Below are positions 1 through 13,285 of a stretch of 64,000 nucleotides of DNA, piece by piece. The notes beneath the pieces are model-generated. The model did no database searches, was not told where the DNA came from, and was given only the letters and a program-made list of their open reading frames with translations. Source of the stretch: Riptortus pedestris (taxonomy: Eukaryota > Arthropoda > Insecta > Hemiptera > Alydidae); the NCBI GenBank assembly GCA_019009955.1, contig CM032228.1, positions 125,482,001 through 125,546,000 of the forward strand. Direction: 5' to 3'. The translations under genes were made by a program, and so were the position numbers. The number at the start of each line of letters is the position of its first letter. The first letter of the stretch is position 1.

Positions 1-13
1 GGTGGCCAAAATC

Positions 14-55
14 AGTAACGCAGGAGTTGCGAAAACTTAGCAGATTTCCCCCATG
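14..55 (+). repeat. family M element, diverged left-end fragment
   Basis: The stretch reads like the left end of the MITE-like family M found intact at 29964: a short hairpin (GTAACGCAGG...TTGCG) followed after a few bases by AGCAGATTTCCC. Intact copies have CGCAGGGGCTGCG then AGCAGATTTCCC. The element body is not recognisable downstream, so this is a fragment at the window edge. Confidence 0.5.
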
Positions 56-60
56 ATAAA

Positions 61-2350
61 AAAAACTCATTTTTATCAAGATTGTCTACATCTACCTTGT
101 TATGTTTTCTCTGTGAAAATACTCGAAATGACGCAGGACAAGAAATGCTTAGAGATAAAGATTGCTCCAAATAGAAAACTACATAGCAATAAAGGGACAT
201 TTACGGGCGAATAGAAACACAAAAATAAATATAACATGTTGTTAGTTCTTGAGAGGAAATACAGAAAAATTTCCTGGCATTAATTTCTTAATGCTATAGT
301 TGTCGGTAGATTGCTAATCGATACATATATGCTACAGTAAGATGCGCGAACTAGTTCAGCTCGAGCTGCCCTGAAAATGCTTATAAATTGTGACATTGGG
401 TCACTGGTAAATACGAATGGAATGGTTTATGGGCTACTTTCTAGGTCAGATCTAATAAAGATCTCTTTATGAATTTACAAAGTCTTTTCTTCTTCATCGA
501 CTAACCTTCCTCGATTACTTATTCATGATATAAAATATATATGATGGTTGATGCTTCACTTCTTTGGCGATATCTAATCCCCAATTCGCCTTAGTGGAAT
601 AAATGAATTGACAATACAATGAAAACTGGTTCTCCATACTTTTTTCACGTTATAATTATATTCAGAGTATTATATCGATGAAATGAGTAACTTTATTGAA
701 CTATAAAAAAAAAATCTCTGATTAAAAAAAAAATCGTTCAAAATCAATTTGTAAACGTTGCTATAAATGCTGGGAACGTAAATAAGCATGAGTTTGGCGA
801 CGGAATGTGCTTTCAATTAAAACCTTTCCGGAAGAGAAGCCGAATGAGAGTAGTTGCCAATCGTTGATATTCCATCACCAATTCGAATCAGGTGGCATAC
901 AAATCATGTGAATTAGGCAGAAACGGCCATTTTCGAAAAGTGAAAAACAGATCACGTAATTGTATAAACTGCCTTATAAGTTATATGGGTTTAATTGTAA
1001 TTCAGAGAGAGGAAAACAAATGCAAAATGCCCATGTGAATGGCTAATTTTTAGTTTAGTTACTTGCTCTCTATTATTAAATATTGATATGGAAATGTTGT
1101 TTGACTACCAATTGACACATGATTTCAAAAATTAAAAAACTCGTTGGAATTACTTTTGTATAGACGATCAATAATAACGTTATTTGAGTATCATTTATAA
1201 TACCTAAAATCAGAGAAATTTTAAAGAATAGCTCTAAAAGGTTAAAAATAAAATGGAGGAAGCCATCATTTTACAAGCTGATGGCAACATCACAGTGTAT
1301 TATTTCGGCCAAACATAACAGTTAAGGTGTCCGCAACAGATTCTTCGTGCGCTATTAAGTATTAAAACACATCAACGTGACATTTAAAAAAAAATATTAA
1401 AATCACGAACTTTTTCACATATATTCACAAGTGTGTGTGTGTGTGTGAGTGTGTAGAAGAAAAATAAATTAGACTTCCCTAGAAGAAATTAGGAACAATT
1501 ATACAATAGTAGTAATTACGTTTGATAAGTACAACAAAGGTTTTCAGATGGCTAAAAATAAAATATCTCATTTCTCTAAATTATTAATTACTCGTGAAGT
1601 TTCTCCAAAGCCTTCAAATGAACCAATTAGTTTCAAATGTTTTGAAAACATTCAGTAAGCTATGACTACATGTCAACTAAATTATTATTCCTACCTTAAC
1701 GAAGAGAGAATCACCTTTTTGCTTGTGCACAAAATAGATAAAATTCTGTTTCCACAAAATAACTCATATGTCCTCAGAGCAAGACAACACCAAGTTAACT
1801 TGATAACAATAAATTGTCACAGATATTTCTTTTCTCTAGCCTGCGATTAATTATAATAAAATATTTTTTGATAAAGATCACCCCCAGTATAATCTTTAGT
1901 ATAATTATTAAACAATGAGGAACCAAATAACAGCCGTCCCTTAATGACTCTAAAATTAGTAATCTAATAGTAATTTTGAATTTTATATATTTTAAAGTGG
2001 TGCTTGTTATAAAAATTGTTACGTTAATCGCTTTCCACGAATATATAGTACACCTACTGCATCTGCATTTTACAAACTGGTCGCCTGAAAAGCGGAATAT
2101 TGGAATTTAAATCACGAGGAGACATCAGTGTCAACAGCTCTTGTCAGGGTCTACTATAGCAGTACTAATTATTTACATTTCTAGAAGTAAGTCAATACTA
2201 AATATATCAGAATAGGCAGTAATCGTTTAAATAAAACTGGGGCAAAAATGCAAGTAGTCTAGCGCTAAATATCACACAATACCTCATTGTTTTAATAAGA
2301 ACAAATATGCTAAATTGAGTCACTCGATTAGACTCTAGTTAGCATATTTT
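61..2350. other. AT-rich DNA with no recognised gene
   Basis: No long open frame, protein motif or repeat copy was recognised here. A short (GT)n tract lies at about 1432-1453. Only short open frames of about 60 codons occur, as expected by chance in DNA this rich in A and T. Confidence 0.5.
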
Positions 2351-2363
2351 CACAACATTCAGC

Positions 2364-2713
<350 letters not shown>

Positions 2714-2792
2714 CAAAATAATTCAAATATTAAGTAATGCATAGGAAACTGTATATAAAGTGTTAAGAACATGAAAAAGTTGTTTATTCATA

Positions 2793-2842
2793 ACTTTTCA
2801 TAACCTTCTTCTATTATTACTTCACAAAATTGTAAGGAGTTT
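2793..2842 (+). repeat. 50-bp direct repeat, right copy
   Basis: Partner of 2364-2413, 48 of 50 positions identical, same orientation, 429 bp apart. Both copies end in AAGG-GTTT-like sequence, after which they diverge into (TA)n on the left and unique DNA on the right. Confidence 0.85.
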
Positions 2843-2927
2843 CATTTCAATAAATTTGACGTGGTACTATATTGTTCTTGGTGCAATTACACAATTTTAC
2901 TCGCTCCTAAAAATATTTAAAAAAGCC

Positions 2928-2960
2928 ATTGGACCTTCATGGATTGGTCCAATCCATGAA
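2928..2960. other. overlapping alternative hairpins
   Basis: Two perfect stems compete for shared bases. ATTGGACC (2928-2935) can pair with GGTCCAAT (2946-2953). TTCATGGATT (2936-2945) can pair with AATCCATGAA (2951-2960). The stems are mutually exclusive because 2951-2953 is used by both and the arms interleave. No function is known. Confidence 0.6.
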
Positions 2961-4850
2961 TCAAATTGTGGTAGTTATTGTACGATCATCATTAACAGTA
3001 ACAAGAGAAACATAAATAATAATTAAAACAATTAAAAATATCATGACTGTAAGATCATTTGGAAATTAGGCCTTAAGGCGCTTCGCAATTTAAGTATTTT
3101 TCCCACAATGGCACGAAGATAATATCACTTCAAGATTTATTCTTACATTCTCCACGAATACAAACAAAATTGAAGAAGAAAAGAAATTCGTGAAATTGGG
3201 TAGGGGAGATTTATGAAATTCTAAATATGTACTTACTCTTAGCCTTCATTCTTCTTGGTTTCGGCTATTACCAAATATTTACTTTAGTTTCACATGAAAC
3301 GGTTATATATCGAGTATAGTGTCTATGGAACAAAATTTACAACCTCTAGGTGGTTAGCAGACAAATATATTTATATATGTGTGTATGAAGAGAGAAAGTT
3401 AGATGATAGATAGACGTAAATTTAAATAAAACTCTTATTCATCATCACCTGGGTAAGACTGATGTAGTATTATGTATTGCGTTCGGGGCACAGTTGTTTT
3501 TTTTTGTGTTTACATGGAAGAGATTGAAAGTGCTCGGAAATGATGGCTGTTTATAATCATTTTCAGTTTACAATAATTTTTCTGCGGTATAAGTTTACCT
3601 TGTGTATTGTCATTTTTTCTTTTTAGTAGACATTTAAACGTTTAAAAACTTATTTTATAAATCTAGCATAATGTTGTCTATGTGAGGGTAATAAATTATT
3701 AAATTGTCACCATTCATTGAAAACTTAAAGACTTACATTATAGGGCAAATTATGGTATCATCATTGAACCACAAATTGAATATCAAACATAAAGAATGTT
3801 TTTCTTATAAGTAAACATACTGATGATCTTTGGATTCATGTCTAATATTTAGTTAGTTGAATAATCATTGAAGATTCAACTCACACAAGCATTATTTGTA
3901 ATCAAAACTCTTACCATTAGAAATATTGTATTTTAAAAAACTAAACTATATATTTTAATTGAAGTGTTTCAAATAAACTGTATCGGATTTCACTTCTATA
4001 AATACTTTAAAAGAATTTTTATATAGATCACAAGGGGAAGTCCAGTGATTTAATCAGATAAAAAACGAATCAACGGTTTCCCCATTGGAAGGTTGGAAAG
4101 GAACTTGAACTGAGTTCATGAATAATTGAATGGGCCCACTATCTATTCACCATTAATTTATTCAGTCCTTGGCGTTAAATTAACTCAAATTTTCAATTAC
4201 GAGCCGACAGCAAATGAATTGTAATTAAGAAGAATTTCTCCATCGGTCCTTGTTTAATAATAAAAAAAATATTTTTATATTTCTTATTGCATAAATTGAA
4301 ATATTTGATACGCATTAATGTATGTGAAATTTCTAGATGGTTATATTTTCAATTTATGACTCAATTACTACAAATGTCTGTCGAATATAAAAGGCTAGGT
4401 TAACTCAACAGTTAACAGAAAGTTTACTCAAGTTTAAATTTTGCAAAAACGGTGCACATACATTTAATTACGAATACCAAAAGCAAATAGAAATCCAATT
4501 GGAAAGGAAACATAGATGATGCCACGTTGCTATCTCTTCTGGCGCTCTTATCCAGGCTAATCCATTCGTAATCCAATGTAAATCACACGTGGTATTAAAG
4601 ATGGAAATTAGATATGAAGCAGTATTTGACCAGCTGTGAAAAATCAGTTCGCAAGGTAAGTGAAACAGTGGGGGTTTACCTAACCAATTGATAATTGCCC
4701 GGCTTAAAGTTACAGATCCTTTCTTGAGAGGGAGATTTCATTCTGTTAATGGCTCACTTGAGACTTTATGATAAAGTGACGAATGAACGGGTTCTGACTC
4801 AAGGAAGTCAATCATCATGACTAATGCACATTGGCTAAAATTATAATTGT
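2961..4850. other. AT-rich DNA, one faint family M relic
   Basis: No gene is recognised. Around 3290-3470 a diverged internal part of family M can be followed: a segment like 'ATCGAGT...ACAACCTCTAG', then TTAGCAGACAAATATAT, then CATCACCTGGGTAAGA. The same order is seen in the better copies at 10.9 kb and 30.5 kb. Confidence 0.45.
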
Positions 4851-4865
4851 GTAATGTCGATGCTT

Positions 4866-5030
4866 AGGCTAACCAAGTGAGTTATGGTGTTAGTCTAAAT
4901 ACACCTAGTAAACCTCAAGTCAAGAACTTGAAACACGCAAGGGCTTTAGGAATTTATTTATTGAATTTATTTTACTCAATAAAACCATTATTCCTCGATT
5001 AGGGTGGTAACTTTTAGCCTTACTAGTGGT
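4866..5030 (+). repeat. old tRNA-derived SINE relic
   Basis: This segment follows the same order as the SINE at 26710-26930. It has a TAACCAAGTGAGTTATGG head, a TAGTAAACCTCAAG middle, and then GGCTTTAGGAATTTATTTA leading into an AATAAAACC tail. The B-box region is badly mutated, so it is no longer a plausible pol III promoter. Confidence 0.5.
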
Positions 5031-5040
5031 ACTCAAACAT

Positions 5041-5965
5041 AAATAGATAAAAGACATCAAAATCTTTAACTCCTTAGGTATATCCCGAATTCGGTTTTCA
5101 TTAATGTATTTGTTATGTATTTGTAGAAACGTTAAAAAAAACGGGGGTCTTGTCATTTCAATACACCAATTTGACCTCTGTATTTTAGATATTCCTAAAG
5201 TTTTATATAATGATAGTAGGTACTGTGAATAAAAATAGCATTAAATTTTAATTTTTTGGTTTCAAACGGTTTCCGACACATGGCTTCATAAAATTTTGAA
5301 AAAAGGGCTTTCAAAATAGAACCGATTTCAAAGAGCAAACACAATATGTTTGTAGTAGCATAAGAAAAAAACAAGATCGTCTATTGGAATACTAAAAGAT
5401 CAATTTTTTCTTATTATTAAAATCTTAAAAAGAGTCAACACCATTTAGTTGACCTTGTTGATATTCGTTAAATACAACGAAGATTTTCAAAATGGTGTTT
5501 TGCACACATATAAAGCTTATGCTCTTTCGAGATGTTTCTTTTCTAAATGATCTTTCACATTTTACATTCTTGGAAACACTTCTTCTCGAAGTTTGAAGCC
5601 TATGTAACTTAGGTATTGTCATTCAAATCTACCGGATTAATTCATTTCATCTCTCACGGCTACTATAGTTTTCCTGTTTTATTTTTATTTTATTTTTCAC
5701 TTCAGTAAGTGGGATATCTTCTCATCACCGTTACACATCCTATATTCAAGGCACGAAGGCTTTCTAATACTGGTAGGGTCGCAACTAATTGTCCAGATAA
5801 ACATCATTTCCTTCCGGAATGTAATTAGAACAAACGTTTTCGGTTATGGAAGTTTTTCTTGGTCCCATTGAACCTGAAAACCTTTAGCACAAAGCCATTC
5901 GATTTTGCTTGGGCCCATAATTTATAATCATATCGTATTAATTTTCATTTTACAGAGTTTTCGTA

Positions 5966-6005
<40 letters not shown>

Positions 6006-6280
6006 TACTGTTCAATTACATCGATGAAATTTTATTCGTAAGGGCTGAGCCACATTTCTTTTATGCGAATCTTATTAAAGCAATGGCTTAATCTAAAACC
6101 TTGAAAAACTTGTCCTGAAATTTGTTATCATTTATAACATCGATGAATCGTATCAAAATGATTTCGGCTCATAGTATTCTAGATCACGGCATAATTTCTA
6201 TCATGCCCGATTTCTTTATTTTTTCGCCAGTGATAATACACTTAGATTCCTTGATAGGATGAATTTAATTAATTTATTAC
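5041..6280. other. no gene recognised; poly-T tract
   Basis: AT-rich DNA without recognisable coding sequence. A pure T run of about 32 bases lies at 5970-6001. Its minus-strand reading is a poly-A tract that could be the tail of a retroposed copy, but no retroposon body was recognised next to it. Confidence 0.4.
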
Positions 6281-6289
6281 GAATGTCAC

Positions 6290-6430
6290 ACATAAGGAGC
6301 TTTCGGTTATCCAACCCTCTCCTACCCCCCTCGTCCAAATGTCCGATTTCAGCCATTAGCAAATGTTATCTCTTTTTTGAAATAAAACGATTAACATTGA
6401 GAATGGTATTGTAGAATGTTAAAATCTTGA
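6290..6430 (+). repeat. family M internal fragment, diverged
   Basis: A C-rich patch, then CCGATTTCAGCCATTAGCAA and an AAAACGATTAACATTGAG block, appear in the same order as inside intact family M copies (for example 30390-30480). Neither terminal palindrome is visible, so this is an old fragment. Confidence 0.6.
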
Positions 6431-6559
6431 ATGATGACGTCTACCGAACATATCTGAACATAGTAAAAGTACAATAAATACAACATTTTTTATTTATTTG
6501 CCCCTGTAGTAAAATGATTCATTATAAATCAGCTTATTGCTAATTTAAGATGAGTTTAA

Positions 6560-6711
6560 TATTAAATACTAAAAATGAAAATATCTCCATTAATATACTA
6601 GATATAGAAACAAAATATAGAACAGCAATTAAAGGAAATAGAATTTGTAATAAAGTTGGCTTTGTAAAATTTTCAGTCTGTCTCCCAAGAATGGAGATAT
6701 TTTGATTTACG

Positions 6712-6785
<74 letters not shown>

Positions 6786-6909
6786 TTTGAACGGACATTA
6801 TTTTGGTCATCTTCTGATTAGGATGGATGGACATTGGAAAACACTTTTCTAAAATCGCTTTATGTGTATAACCTAAATCAATAGCTGATTTAACTTAATG
6901 AAAATCTGC
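6560..6909 (+). repeat. family M right half, diverged, with (TA)n
   Basis: The internal block with ATATCTCCATTAAT and CAGTCTG...GAGATATTTTGA precedes a (TA)n tract (6717-6780). After it comes GTTTTGAACGGACATTATTT, the standard post-TA block of family M, and a decayed terminal palindrome (TAGCTGATTTAACTTAATG...). It is one of the older copies. Confidence 0.7.
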
Positions 6910-9900
6910 AAAAATAATGCTAATGTTGTGTCTTGTGTTGGCAAATACCAGTAGTTGGTATTACCAGTTTGTAACCCGAGTATTGAGTGAACTAGGTGAT
7001 CTGTTAAATGTGGTTTTCAGCCAAAGTTACTGGACAATCGGTCAATCCATAATTTAGTAAACAACAATATCGGGATTACCTTCTGTATTCATGAAATGTA
7101 TTAACCCGAATGGGAACTGGTTTATTGATAATCGGATAAATATGAAAGCTAGAGATGGAATAAATAAGACATAAATATATATATGGATTCTTGGCAAGAT
7201 TGAAATCATTTATGTTTCACTAAATTTTAATGCTTGTTGTCTTAAATACACAATCGTAAGAGGTTTGACGTTTTATTTGTTAACTGTGTATTATTCTTCC
7301 ACCCCACATCTATGAACATAATATTTTGGAAATTTTTCCTATACTTCTTACTGGAAGTGAAGCAATCCAAAGGAATGCTTACTTACATAATTTTTTATAG
7401 TTAAAAAAAATGTGCAAAGGAAAGCTTTTATTTTAGTAGTTCTTTAAATTATGAGGTTTTCAATATAAAAAGTTACAAAAATGTCAAATAATCTAGTTAG
7501 ATTCCTTCTAAATTACCATCATACAAAATCTTATAAATACCAGAAGAAAAAATATATCTTTATTCAGCTGAAGAAAACTAATGGTAAGTCCTGTAATACC
7601 ATTAAATAATTAATTAAATTTTGATGTTGCGTTAAAATATTTTTTGTAAATTAAACATTCATTTGTTTACCTTGCAACAATGCCTACAAACTTGCAATCT
7701 GAGTTTACAATATACTAAACAAAGAAGGAAATAATCATTTTTAATGTGAACAAATTACATATTTTCAAATATTTATTTGATAAATTATTTTTAATAACTA
7801 TTGTAATAGTTAAGTTAATGATTGGAATATATAAGAAAATAAACTTCATTACGGTTATATGGCATTAAAATGGTGAGTTGAAGGTCTTGACAAAGGGAAT
7901 ACATTACACCATTGTAAAATGCCTTGATCAACCTTTCTGTGGGCATTCGCCCACCAATTGCTGCATGATACGTTTTGTGTATAATAAAACTGTTTGAGCT
8001 AGTAATTGTGATAGAGTGTCATAACATTACTTACTCTGCACAGTGTTATTTTATTAACAACGTCAATGAAATGGAGAAAGGTATTGGTCGAAATTTCCAA
8101 GTCTGGGACTCTGAGCTCGAGAGTATTTACTTAGGATGCTTACTGATCTAAGGCCGTAGTGTTGACTTGGACTCTGGCGACCTATTTTCCAGATACCTTA
8201 CCTATCGTTCTCCTCATTCCAAAACCACACCGAGGCTTATGTATAATAAGGTAAGTGTTAGAAATTCGTGTAAATAATGCGTTAAAATTGTTCAAATAGT
8301 AAGTATTTTAATGAATTCGAGTTTCGAAGCTGTTTTGCTGTTCAAACAGCTGGGCTTTCTGCTCCAGCAATCAGCTTTCTTGATGCTGTTTTTTGGCCAC
8401 ATGTCGATTACCTTTTTAGGCATATCATTTTTGTTCTACCCGAGCATTATATTTTAATATTTCTCTCCAGGGATTAGAAGCATGAGGGTCACCTTTTGTT
8501 CTGCAATGTATTCTTCCGCATCCCCCAATTCCTCTGCATGTTCCAGATTGAATGGTTAGTCTTCCTACTTGGCAATCACTTTATAATTAATTAACGATCG
8601 GTACTTTTGATTGATTAATTGCCCGGACGTTTCGAAATTCCATTGCAGATAACACTACTGTCAGTACCACTTCTTGAAAGGTGATAGTGCGCAAATCCTA
8701 ATCCGGTCCACCATTCTACTCAGCCTGAGGAGTTCAGGACTTTCTTACCTATGGGGGGTTTGAAGTGAGTTGATGACTGGAGGCGTACAATTCTTATTTT
8801 AAATTCCTTGCAGGTGACTAAATGCCAAAGAAACAAATAGCCAATAATACTAAATGAGTAAATAGCCGCGTACCTTCATTTTCATTTATGTACTATGTCC
8901 ACTAAATATACCAATAACGCAATACACAATTATATTGAAAAATTGTCCAATCACATTCGTTTTATAATTTCATTAGTTGTATCTGCCTGCTAAGCCTTAT
9001 TTTGACACCAGTTTTGTAAACGTTAATGATTGCAGTTTTGGTAAACTGTGCCTTATGCAAAACTTACAAATTGACTTTAAAGGGATCAGTTTCTACTGAT
9101 ACATTAAAAAAAAAGTGGAAAAACATTTCGAGTTAGGTATTTGATGAGAAGAAATTAAATTAATGAAATACATGAGTATAATGTGTATTATTCACATTAA
9201 ATACATTTTTCTCATGCATTTAAACGTTTTTACAAACATCTGATTAAATTAAATACAATTACATTTCAAAATTAATTTATCTTCAATATTTAATTATAAA
9301 AGTGAATGAATGAATTTAGCCTTTATTGTAAAGAGGAAAGTGAAAATCATAGTTTACAAAATTAATATATACATGATTCTAAGGTACAAATCCACTAATA
9401 AACAGTATTGATTACATACTTTGAATTTAGAAAATAACTGATGGTTCGCACTTTAAAGGCCATTCCCGAAGGGAGTATGGTCTAACTTCCAGGAGTGACC
9501 AACTCTATTGGGAAGTCGAATTATAAAAGTAACATTAGATAAATCACCAGATGTATGTGAGTATTACTCCTTTAAGTTGAGTGTATTTTGAAACGGAAAT
9601 GATAAATAAAAGGCAAGAAGCAAAGAGGGAGTTATATTATAGATCACTAACAATTAGATATGGTGAAAAATAAAAATCCACGTGCATTGACTCTTCCCAG
9701 GAATTAGTATTGTTTGTGACGGCATGAGCTGTAATTAAATAATAGAAGGGGAATATTATAGCCCAATACAAATGTTGGCGTGGAGCGACCACGACAGGAG
9801 TGGGGGGGGGTGCTCCTCTCTGCCGTGCAAAATAGGTGGAACATGCAACTGTTCTGTAGAAGGTGACTCCTGGGGAATCTAAACATCCGAGAGGACAGGA

Positions 9901-10225
9901 CGTCCAGACGTCACTGGGAACAATTACTCACTGCAGTCCGAGTTGTTGCGGTTCGTAAACAGTTTCACAGTTATCCACCATGAAGTTAACTATGACTGCT
10001 GGTGGACAGGCAGTGTAAGAGGGTGAGAGAGAGGCAGTCTGGCTGGAGTACTGCATGGGCTAGAGATCCTCTTGATAAGGTGTGTGGTCACAATGCAGTC
10101 TCTCCTTTAAGTAAACTCCCTTTATTGCACAGCACTCACTACCTGCACTATTCCTGCACATGGAAATTTAAAAAATAAACATCTGCTCTTTTTCCAATTA
10201 TTCATCAACAGTGAGATTAAGTAAG
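6910..10225. other. long stretch without recognised features
   Basis: More than 3 kb in which no protein motif, tRNA, repeat family or long open frame could be recognised. A slightly GC-richer patch at about 9750-10110 has G runs but no readable gene. Confidence 0.4.
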
Positions 10226-10233
10226 AGCAAAAA

Positions 10234-11016
10234 CCGTCGCGCAGGGGCTGCCCCCTGATTTCCCGCGTGAGGTTTCACAACAGATAAATCTACATACCGG
10301 TAACACAACACAGCACCATGAATATTAAGTGAATAAATACCAACGATAATAAGAAACCTCCCGAGGGAAAGCATCTGAAATGTAAACACACTGTTCTGCC
10401 AACTTCTTACCGGAAAGAAAAACAATTAATGTAATATATCTGAATATAACGTATTAATTTGTTTGAAATCTATTTACTATATCTAGTAATGTAATTTATA
10501 ATGAATCAAAATAATTATTACATCAATCAATGAAATTTAAGTAGTCCAAAAACTTAAGAAGGAGGGTGGCCACCGGAACATATTTGCGTGCCTCTCGTAT
10601 AATAAATGTCTCTTGATAACAATATTTGTTATTTAAGCTTCCAATTATGTTGTTTATAACATAACCGTGTATTGTTTATATAAAATTAGTAGAAGTTGGG
10701 GTTTGCTGAACGCTGAAAACAGAAAATGCAAATATCTCGGTCAATATTCAAGATAGAGAATAAGTGTATATAACGGGTAGGGATATTTTCTCCCCCTCTA
10801 AACCCCCCCCCCCTCCTCCTGGTCTGATTTCAGATGTTTACGAGCTTGATCTTTCTTTTTACATAAAACGACTAAATATTGAGTTTGGTAACGATTAAAC
10901 AATAATTCATCATTTTCGTCATCTAGGTAGGATCTAACGGCATTTGGAAAAAAAAATTCGAAATTCGCATCATGAGTACGACCTCAATAGCGGATTTCCC
11001 TTAAGGGAAATCTGCT
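10234..11016 (+). mobile_element. family M MITE-like element, near full length
   Basis: The left end has CCGTCGCGCAGGGGCTG with the hairpin-forming CGCAGGGGCTG core, then a GATTTCCCGCGTG variant of the subterminal block. The right end is the family palindrome GATTTCCCTTAAGGGAAATC followed by TGCT. The length is about 780 bp. There is no coding capacity. The internal order (GATATTTTC...C-rich patch...CGATTAAACAATAATTC...GGATCTAACGGCATTTG...) matches the copies at 29964 and 46263. A second copy lies in the same orientation 180 bp downstream. I infer a non-autonomous DNA element; the mobilising enzyme is unknown. Confidence 0.75.
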
Positions 11017-11198
11017 AAAAGTATTTCCGCAATCAGTTCCAATACGTATCTGTTGTTCATGCAGTCGGAAAAAGGACCCCTTCTGTTCCCAAACTGTATA
11101 CTTCGCTATACTCGGATGCAAAAAAGGGAATGTAAAGAGTTAAAAGGGTATGTAGTGTTTTCCTCTGCATTATGCATGGGCCTATTACAACACAAAGA

Positions 11199-11946
11199 GA
11201 CACGTGCGTAACGTATTTACATTTATCTCAAAACTTAAAAGTTCAATGAGAACAATTTTTGGTATTTAAGCTTCAAATAAAGTGCTTTATAACATAATAG
11301 AATATTGAAAATATGAGAAAAGTAAGAGAAGGGAGTTTACTGAAGACCGAAAACTAAAAAATGCAAATATCTCAGTAAATAATCAAGATATTGAAAAAAT
11401 ATGTATAACAACATGTATAGAACATTACATTTGCAATAAGATTGGTTCTAAACAATTTTTCAATCCGACGCATAATAACGGAGATATTAAGAATTTTCGA
11501 AATTCTCCCCTTCTAAACTCCCCTCCCTTTTTGCCCGATTTCAGCCATTAACGAACTTGGTCTTTCTTTTTGTATAAAACGATTATATATCAAGTTTGGT
11601 AATGATAAAACAAAAATTGCGACCACTAGAGCGGTAACAGACAAATATATATAAAGGGTTAGAACCGCCAATATAAATAATACTGTTGTCATACCTTTCG
11701 GTGGAGACCGTCGTCACTGGCTGATCGTCGAGTACAGCTGGCAAGCGCTTTCCAGCTGTACTTGACGATCAGCCAGTGACGACGGTCTCCACCGAAGGTA
11801 TGACAAATATATATATATACAGAGTTTTGAACGGACCTCATTTTCGTCATCTCCTGGGTAGGAATGATGGGCATTTGAAGAAAAATTTCAAAAATTGCGT
11901 CATTAGTACAACCTCAATAGCTGATTTCCCTTAAGGGAAATCTGCT
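11199..11946 (+). mobile_element. family M element, left tip missing, with hairpin insertion
   Basis: It starts inside the left part (ACACGTGCGTAACGTATTTA matches the sequence just inside the left end of the copy at 50.5 kb) and runs to a good right palindrome ending in CTGCT. In its TA-rich section, instead of a plain (TA)n, it carries about 150 bp of extra DNA with the hairpin at 11688-11804. The post-TA block GTTTTGAACGGACCTCATTT resumes after it. The tract is non-coding. Confidence 0.75.
11688..11804. other. long near-perfect hairpin (54/53-bp arms, 10-base loop)
   Basis: The left arm 11688-11741 and right arm 11752-11804 are reverse complements except for one extra T in the left arm and one G/A difference, which would be a G-U pair in RNA. 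The loop is CAAGCGCTTT. The arms are about 50% GC, far above the surroundings, and start GTCATACC and end GGTATGAC. RNA of this region would fold into a ~53-bp duplex, in the size range of microRNA or hairpin-siRNA precursors. It could also be a small foldback transposon, since it lies inside a family M copy. Confidence 0.85.
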
Positions 11947-12974
11947 AAAAACTAGTTCTACTCGAGGCCATATTTGTTAGATGAACAATTTCCAATGTAG
12001 TCTACATAGGTTACTTGATAGACATTTGCAAGTGAATGCTGAATGTAAATTTCGCGTCAAGCCTTTCCCTACCGACATGTTATTAATGAGAATAATAAAT
12101 TAATCAACATGCATAACAAGGGCTAATTCTGTTATATGCATAATTTAGCAATTATCAGCTCGGTATAAGTATGACTCGGTAAGAGAACAACAACAAAATG
12201 TCCATACAATTTTTAGCTTTCCGTTTGCTTACTTATGAAGATACGTCGAGAAATACTTTCTTATTTTTTTATATGTTGAAGGGGGCAACTGAGACGTACC
12301 GGATTATTTTAGGACGTTGATTGCAAAAAAACAAAATGGTAGACCGTGACCATAATAGTTTAAGTCTAAAAAGTGACATGAAACCCCCAAAATAAGATTC
12401 TCATCAAGACAGATGGAAAGAGTAATCATGAACCCTGAAGTATAACATCTCTCACCAGTCTACAAACAGGCCACTTTAGACAAAATGTAAACGTTTTTAA
12501 TTTATAAAATGGGTCTCTTTTAAATCTTTATATATGCTTCTTTGTTACAATGGGAGCTCAAAGTGAATGAATTCAAATAAATTATTCGAATGAGATTTAG
12601 TCTTTGCCACTTGCTAAGGAGACGATCTTTAACATTGCCGACTCATTTCTAATTTCCTTTGTCTTCATGATCCAATTGTATTGCGCCTCGCTAAATGAGA
12701 TTGGTTGAGCTCTTTGAAGGGGCTAGAGAGGGCTCGTTATGCAGATAATAGGGCTCCTTCTCCCTCAAACACCATGTCTTTCATTAGGCTTCAAATGCAT
12801 TCCAATATTTTTTCCCATCTGATTGTAATATAATAGGCCAGTTTGTTTAAAGGCCCTGCTCGGGCCTTATGCTTACCATATGCCGTCTAATACAGCCTTA
12901 CATTTGACTCTATTATCCTAATTAAAGAATGCACTATATTTCTGAAATGCAATATAATGCTTTTACATACCACC
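11947..12974. other. no recognised gene
   Basis: AT-rich DNA. A 7-bp hairpin AAGGCCC-TGCTC-GGGCCTT at about 12850-12868 is the only local structure noted. It lacks the context of a histone 3' stem-loop. Confidence 0.4.
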
Positions 12975-13160
12975 AGAATTCTATTAAGGGAAATTGGCTA
13001 TTAAGATTCCACTCATGACGCGATAATCAATACATCTCTTCAAATGTTCATAAATCGTGACTAGGAAATGACGATTATATATGTATATGTTTTCTCTTAC
13101 CGTTCTAGCAGTTGTAATGTTCATTTGATTGTTACCGAATTTGATATTTAGGGTTTCAAG
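12975..13160 (-). repeat. family M right-end fragment, minus orientation
   Basis: Begins with a damaged terminal palindrome (ATTAAGGGAAATTGGCTATT). It continues with ACTCATGACGCGAT and CTTCAAATGTTCAT, then the post-TA block and a CGTTCTAGCAGTTGTAATG segment. This is the reverse complement of the family M right half. The (TA)n has shrunk to a few repeats. Confidence 0.65.
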
Positions 13161-13240
13161 TGACTAAGTTATAATTGTTGACGAGTGCATTTCTTCACTA
13201 ACTTGAAAGACCTTAGAAAAACACTTTTTAACAGGATCAC

Positions 13241-13243
<3 letters not shown>

Positions 13244-13281
<38 letters not shown>
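13244..13281. repeat. (TA)n microsatellite
   Basis: About 19 TA dinucleotides. Family M sequence ends about 80 bp upstream, so the tract may or may not belong to it. Confidence 0.9.

Positions 13282-13285
<4 letters not shown>

Noticed and set aside
12850..12868. Hairpin AAGGCCC-TGCTC-GGGCCTT as a histone 3' stem-loop or terminator
   Set aside because: The loop and flanks do not fit the histone consensus and no histone gene is nearby.
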